Source: Streptomyces sp. AC550_RSS872
Lineage (GTDB): Bacteria > Actinomycetota > Actinomycetes > Streptomycetales > Streptomycetaceae
NCBI RefSeq assembly: GCF_019049285.1
Contig: NZ_JAGMUL010000092.1
Span: 266,725 to 330,724, forward strand
DNA: 64,000 nucleotides
Direction: 5' to 3'
This document shows, piece after piece, positions 61,977 through 64,000 of the stretch. The first letter of the stretch is position 1; each line of letters begins with the position of its first letter. Both the position numbers and the translations under genes were made by a program. Below the pieces are notes generated by a model. It was not told the origin of the DNA. It did no database searches and saw only the letters and a program-made list of their open reading frames with translations.

Positions 61977-62912
61977 ATGTCCGTGCCTGAACTGATCCGT
62001 ATCGTCTCCCGCGACTCGCCCATGGCGCTCGCCCAAGTGGAGCGTGTCCGCGCCGAGTTGGCGGCCCTGCATCCCGGAGTGCGTACCGAGGTCGTGCCGG
62101 TGAAGACGACCGGTGACAAGTGGATGGGCGATCTGTCCCAGGTCGAGGGCAAGGGGGCGTTCACCAAGGAGGTGGACGCCGCGCTGCTGGCGGGCGAGGC
62201 GGATCTCGCCGTGCACTGTGTCAAGGACGTTCCCGCCGACCGCCCGCTGCCCGCGGGGACGACGTTCGCCGCGTTCCTGAAGCGCGACGACATCCGGGAC
62301 GCCCTGATCCACCCCGGCGGCCTGAGGCTGGACGAGCTGCCGGCCGGGACCCGGATCGGCACCTCGTCGGTGCGCCGGGTCGCCCAGCTGGCCGCCACCC
62401 ACCCGCACCTGGAGTGCGTGCCGTTCCGGGGCAACGCCAACCGGCGGCTGGAGAAGCTCGCGGCCGGTGAGGCGGACGCCCTGCTGCTCGCGGTGGCCGG
62501 CCTGGAGCGCATCGGCCGCCCTGACGTGATCAGCGAGGTCCTCTCCCCCGAGGTGATGACGCCGCCGATCGGCGCGGGCATCCTCGCGCTCCAGTGCCGC
62601 GAGGGCGACACCGAGCTCATCGACGCGATCAGCGGCCTGGGCGACCCGGACACCTACCGGGAGGCCACCGCCGAGCGCATGTTCCTGCACGTCCTCCAGG
62701 GGCACTGCAACAGCCCGATCGCCGGGTACGCGCGCGTGGACCGCAGCGGCGAGCTGTCCCTGCGGGCGTGTGTGTTCACCCCGGACGGCAAGACGCGGCT
62801 CAACGCCCACGAGTGGGCGGGCCGGCTGGACCCGGCGACCCTCGGTACGTCGGTGGCGGTCGCGCTGCTGCGTCAGGGCGCCCGGGAGATCATCGACGGC
62901 ATCCCGCACTGA
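61977..62912 (+). CDS. hemC: porphobilinogen deaminase (hydroxymethylbilane synthase)
   Basis: A 311-residue enzyme of tetrapyrrole synthesis that joins four porphobilinogen units to hydroxymethylbilane. Visible: substrate-binding SRDSPMALAQ, KTTGDKW, HCVKDVPAD, GTSSVRRVAQL, FRGNANRRL, and the dipyrromethane cofactor Cys in LQGHCNSPIAGYA. No other heme gene is adjacent, whereas streptomycetes usually keep hemC with hemA and hemB, so this may be a second copy. It begins 17 bases after the MFS stop and could be read through from it. Confidence 0.9.
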   Translation: MSVPELIRIVSRDSPMALAQVERVRAELAALHPGVRTEVVPVKTTGDKWMGDLSQVEGKGAFTKEVDAALLAGEADLAVHCVKDVPADRPLPAGTTFAAFLKRDDIRDALIHPGGLRLDELPAGTRIGTSSVRRVAQLAATHPHLECVPFRGNANRRLEKLAAGEADALLLAVAGLERIGRPDVISEVLSPEVMTPPIGAGILALQCREGDTELIDAISGLGDPDTYREATAERMFLHVLQGHCNSPIAGYARVDRSGELSLRACVFTPDGKTRLNAHEWAGRLDPATLGTSVAVALLRQGAREIIDGIPH

Positions 62913-63036
62913 GCGCTCCGCTCAGAGTGCCGCGATGTGCCGTCGATCGTCTGCGGTGCCGTCGTGGCTGGTCGCGCCCACGCGGCGGAAGCCGCCTATC
63001 GACACAGCCCCGCGCCCCTTCCCTTTCGCTCGCGCG

Positions 63037-63558
63037 TCAGGCGGTGCCCTCTTCGGCCTGGTCCCGCAGGAAGTTGCTCACCTGGAGGGCGAGGCCGTCC
63101 CGCAGGGTGGTGGCGTGGGGGCCGACGGAGGGCTCCTGGAGGCCGAGGCCGCCGGTCCACAGCCGCCGGTCGGTCCACTCCTCCTCGACGCGCAGCTGGA
63201 TCTGGACGTCGACCTGGCTCAGGCTCGCCTCCGGGCCGGCCGCGTACATGACGGCGGTGGCCCGGCGCAGCGGGTGGACGTCGAAGCCCTCGATGAACTG
63301 CGAGTTGCGCCAGTCGATGAACGCCGCCTCGCCGTCGCGGCCGATCCGCACATCGATCTGGCCGTCCTCGAGATGGATGCCGAAGTGCCGCTCGCCGCGG
63401 TTCTCGACGGTGACCCGGACCCGGAAGTACGTCAGCCCCTCGGCGGCCTCGTCCCGTCCGCGCGGCGGCTCGGCGGCTTCCAGACGGTGGACGCGGACAC
63501 GCAGACCGGCATGCTCGTCGTACTCGCGCCAGTCCCCGACCACGTTCGGCTCGTACAC
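63037..63558 (-). CDS. conserved-looking protein, function unknown
   Basis: A 173-residue soluble protein (GTG start, MYEPNVVGDWREYDEHAG) with a GAGAGGTGG site. It is rich in beta-strand-like alternation (YFRVRVTVENRG, FGIHLEDGQIDVRIG), suggesting a beta-sandwich. No family is recognised. It has its own well-formed promoter with a palindrome in the spacer. Confidence 0.75.
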   Translation of the reverse strand: MYEPNVVGDWREYDEHAGLRVRVHRLEAAEPPRGRDEAAEGLTYFRVRVTVENRGERHFGIHLEDGQIDVRIGRDGEAAFIDWRNSQFIEGFDVHPLRRATAVMYAAGPEASLSQVDVQIQLRVEEEWTDRRLWTGGLGLQEPSVGPHATTLRDGLALQVSNFLRDQAEEGTA

Positions 63559-63585
63559 AATCCACCTCTCGACCCAGAGAGCTGC

Positions 63586-63615
63586 TTCCTATCTTTGCGC
63601 TGAGCGCACTGTCAA
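63586..63615 (-). promoter_or_regulatory. promoter with palindromic spacer for the unknown gene
   Basis: On the minus strand, TTGACA (63610-63615) and TAGGAA (63586-63591) are 18 bases apart, a good vegetative promoter. The spacer holds TGCGCT-G-AGCGCA (63596-63608), a perfect 6-base inverted repeat where a repressor would block polymerase. Confidence 0.65.
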
Positions 63616-63651
63616 ATGAGCAGAATGCGCTGTGGCCAGCCCATTCGCCCC

Positions 63652-63668
63652 CTTGATCACCGATCAAG
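63652..63668. promoter_or_regulatory. short perfect inverted repeat
   Basis: CTTGATC and GATCAAG arms flank ACC. It lies about 80 bases before a decayed gene's end and 37 bases upstream of the promoter at 63586-63615. A second regulatory site or a small hairpin. Confidence 0.35.
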
Positions 63669-63746
63669 CCGTGGGCAGGAAGAATCCGCTTACTGGTGTG
63701 CGCACCGGATTCACCTACGTGCCGCACATCACGTTCCTCAGCAAGA

Positions 63747-64000
63747 TCAGCGAGCCGGCCGGACCAGCAGCAAGGAGGCCGCGGCTATACCGAGCACGGC
63801 GGCCACGAGCAGGACGGCGAAGTCGAGCGCGAGGTGGCGGGGCGCGTCGAGGAGAAGACCGAGCCGAGGACGACGACCCCGGCGACGCCGAGCCGCTTCA
63901 GCACCAGGTCAGCGCGGCGCCGGGCACCGCGGCGACGAGGATCACGACGACCGCCTGGACCAGGGACTTCTGGCCGCGAACGCCTTGCCGGCGATCAGGG
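63747..64000 (-). pseudogene. frameshifted membrane-protein remnant at the window edge
   Basis: On the minus strand, three segments in different frames read like one membrane protein: QKSLVQAVVVILVAAVPGAAL, then LVLKRLGVAGVVVLG, then LDAPRHLALDFAVLLVAAVLG followed by IAAASLLLVRPAR and a stop at 63747. At least two frame changes separate them. The last 13 residues resemble the C-terminal helix of a transporter. The upstream part is outside the window. Confidence 0.5.

Noticed and set aside
1..64000. CRISPR arrays, tRNA or rRNA genes, insertion sequences
   Set aside because: No regularly spaced repeats, cloverleaf-like sequences or transposase motifs were seen; faint or degenerate cases could be missed by eye.

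Overview
The window is very GC-rich DNA with strong third-position G/C bias, frequent GTG starts and ATGA/GTGA start-stop overlaps. It carries gene families typical of Streptomyces or a close relative: a conservon, a SpoIIE-type phosphatase with a GAF region, LacI-controlled glycan operons and a modular megasynthase. No rRNA, tRNA, CRISPR array, insertion sequence or phage gene was seen. All calls come from reading motifs by eye; no database was searched.

Layout. 0-8.2 kb: a stand-alone fatty acyl-AMP ligase, a small unknown gene with a strong terminator, and a complete conservon (sensor ATPase, roadblock protein, DUF742 protein, GTPase) translationally coupled to two cytochromes P450. The first P450 lacks the ExxR motif. 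8.3-21.2 kb: a PucR-type regulator and a run of accessory enzymes (Sua5/YciO-like, dienelactone hydrolase, two RibD/DHFR-like reductases, DUF899, arginase-like protein with an altered metal ligand, MHYT protein, metallophosphoesterase), two MFS genes (one decayed), and a flavin-monooxygenase-like gene with one frameshift. 21.2-33.2 kb: one 4,002-residue megasynthase, FAAL-ACP-KS-AT-KR-ACP-C-A-PCP-C, ending in a domain that resembles cyanobacterial acyl-ACP reductase (AAR), including an alignable catalytic Cys. 33.4-37.3 kb: a class III aminotransferase, an APH-fold kinase and a ROK-type repressor, apparently an imported block. It is followed by a scar of three truncated genes (37.3-38.6 kb). 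38.6-47.4 kb: a TauD-like dioxygenase, then a fructan-use locus: secreted GH32 enzyme, ABC importer, intracellular GH32 enzyme and LacI regulator, with matching operator-like sites between the divergent transcripts. 47.4-64 kb: aldo/keto reductase, separate LigD-type phosphoesterase and ligase genes, PAS/GAF/SpoIIE phosphatase, peroxiredoxin-DoxX pair, several regulator-transporter pairs, an NPP1/Nep1-like secreted protein, a questin oxidase-like protein, a porphobilinogen deaminase and a decayed membrane-protein gene at the edge.

How the parts work together. The fructan locus reads as a complete pathway: extracellular hydrolysis, import, intracellular hydrolysis and repression. The megasynthase is predicted to activate a fatty acid, extend it once with malonate, reduce the beta-keto group and amidate the product with one amino acid. 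The last condensation domain and the AAR-like domain make its release step unusual, and it is the strongest candidate here for an undescribed system. A divergently transcribed aminotransferase could act on an aldehyde product, but its closest resemblance (with the neighbouring kinase) is to hydroxylysine/phosphoethanolamine-type kinase and phospho-lyase pairs, so that link is uncertain.
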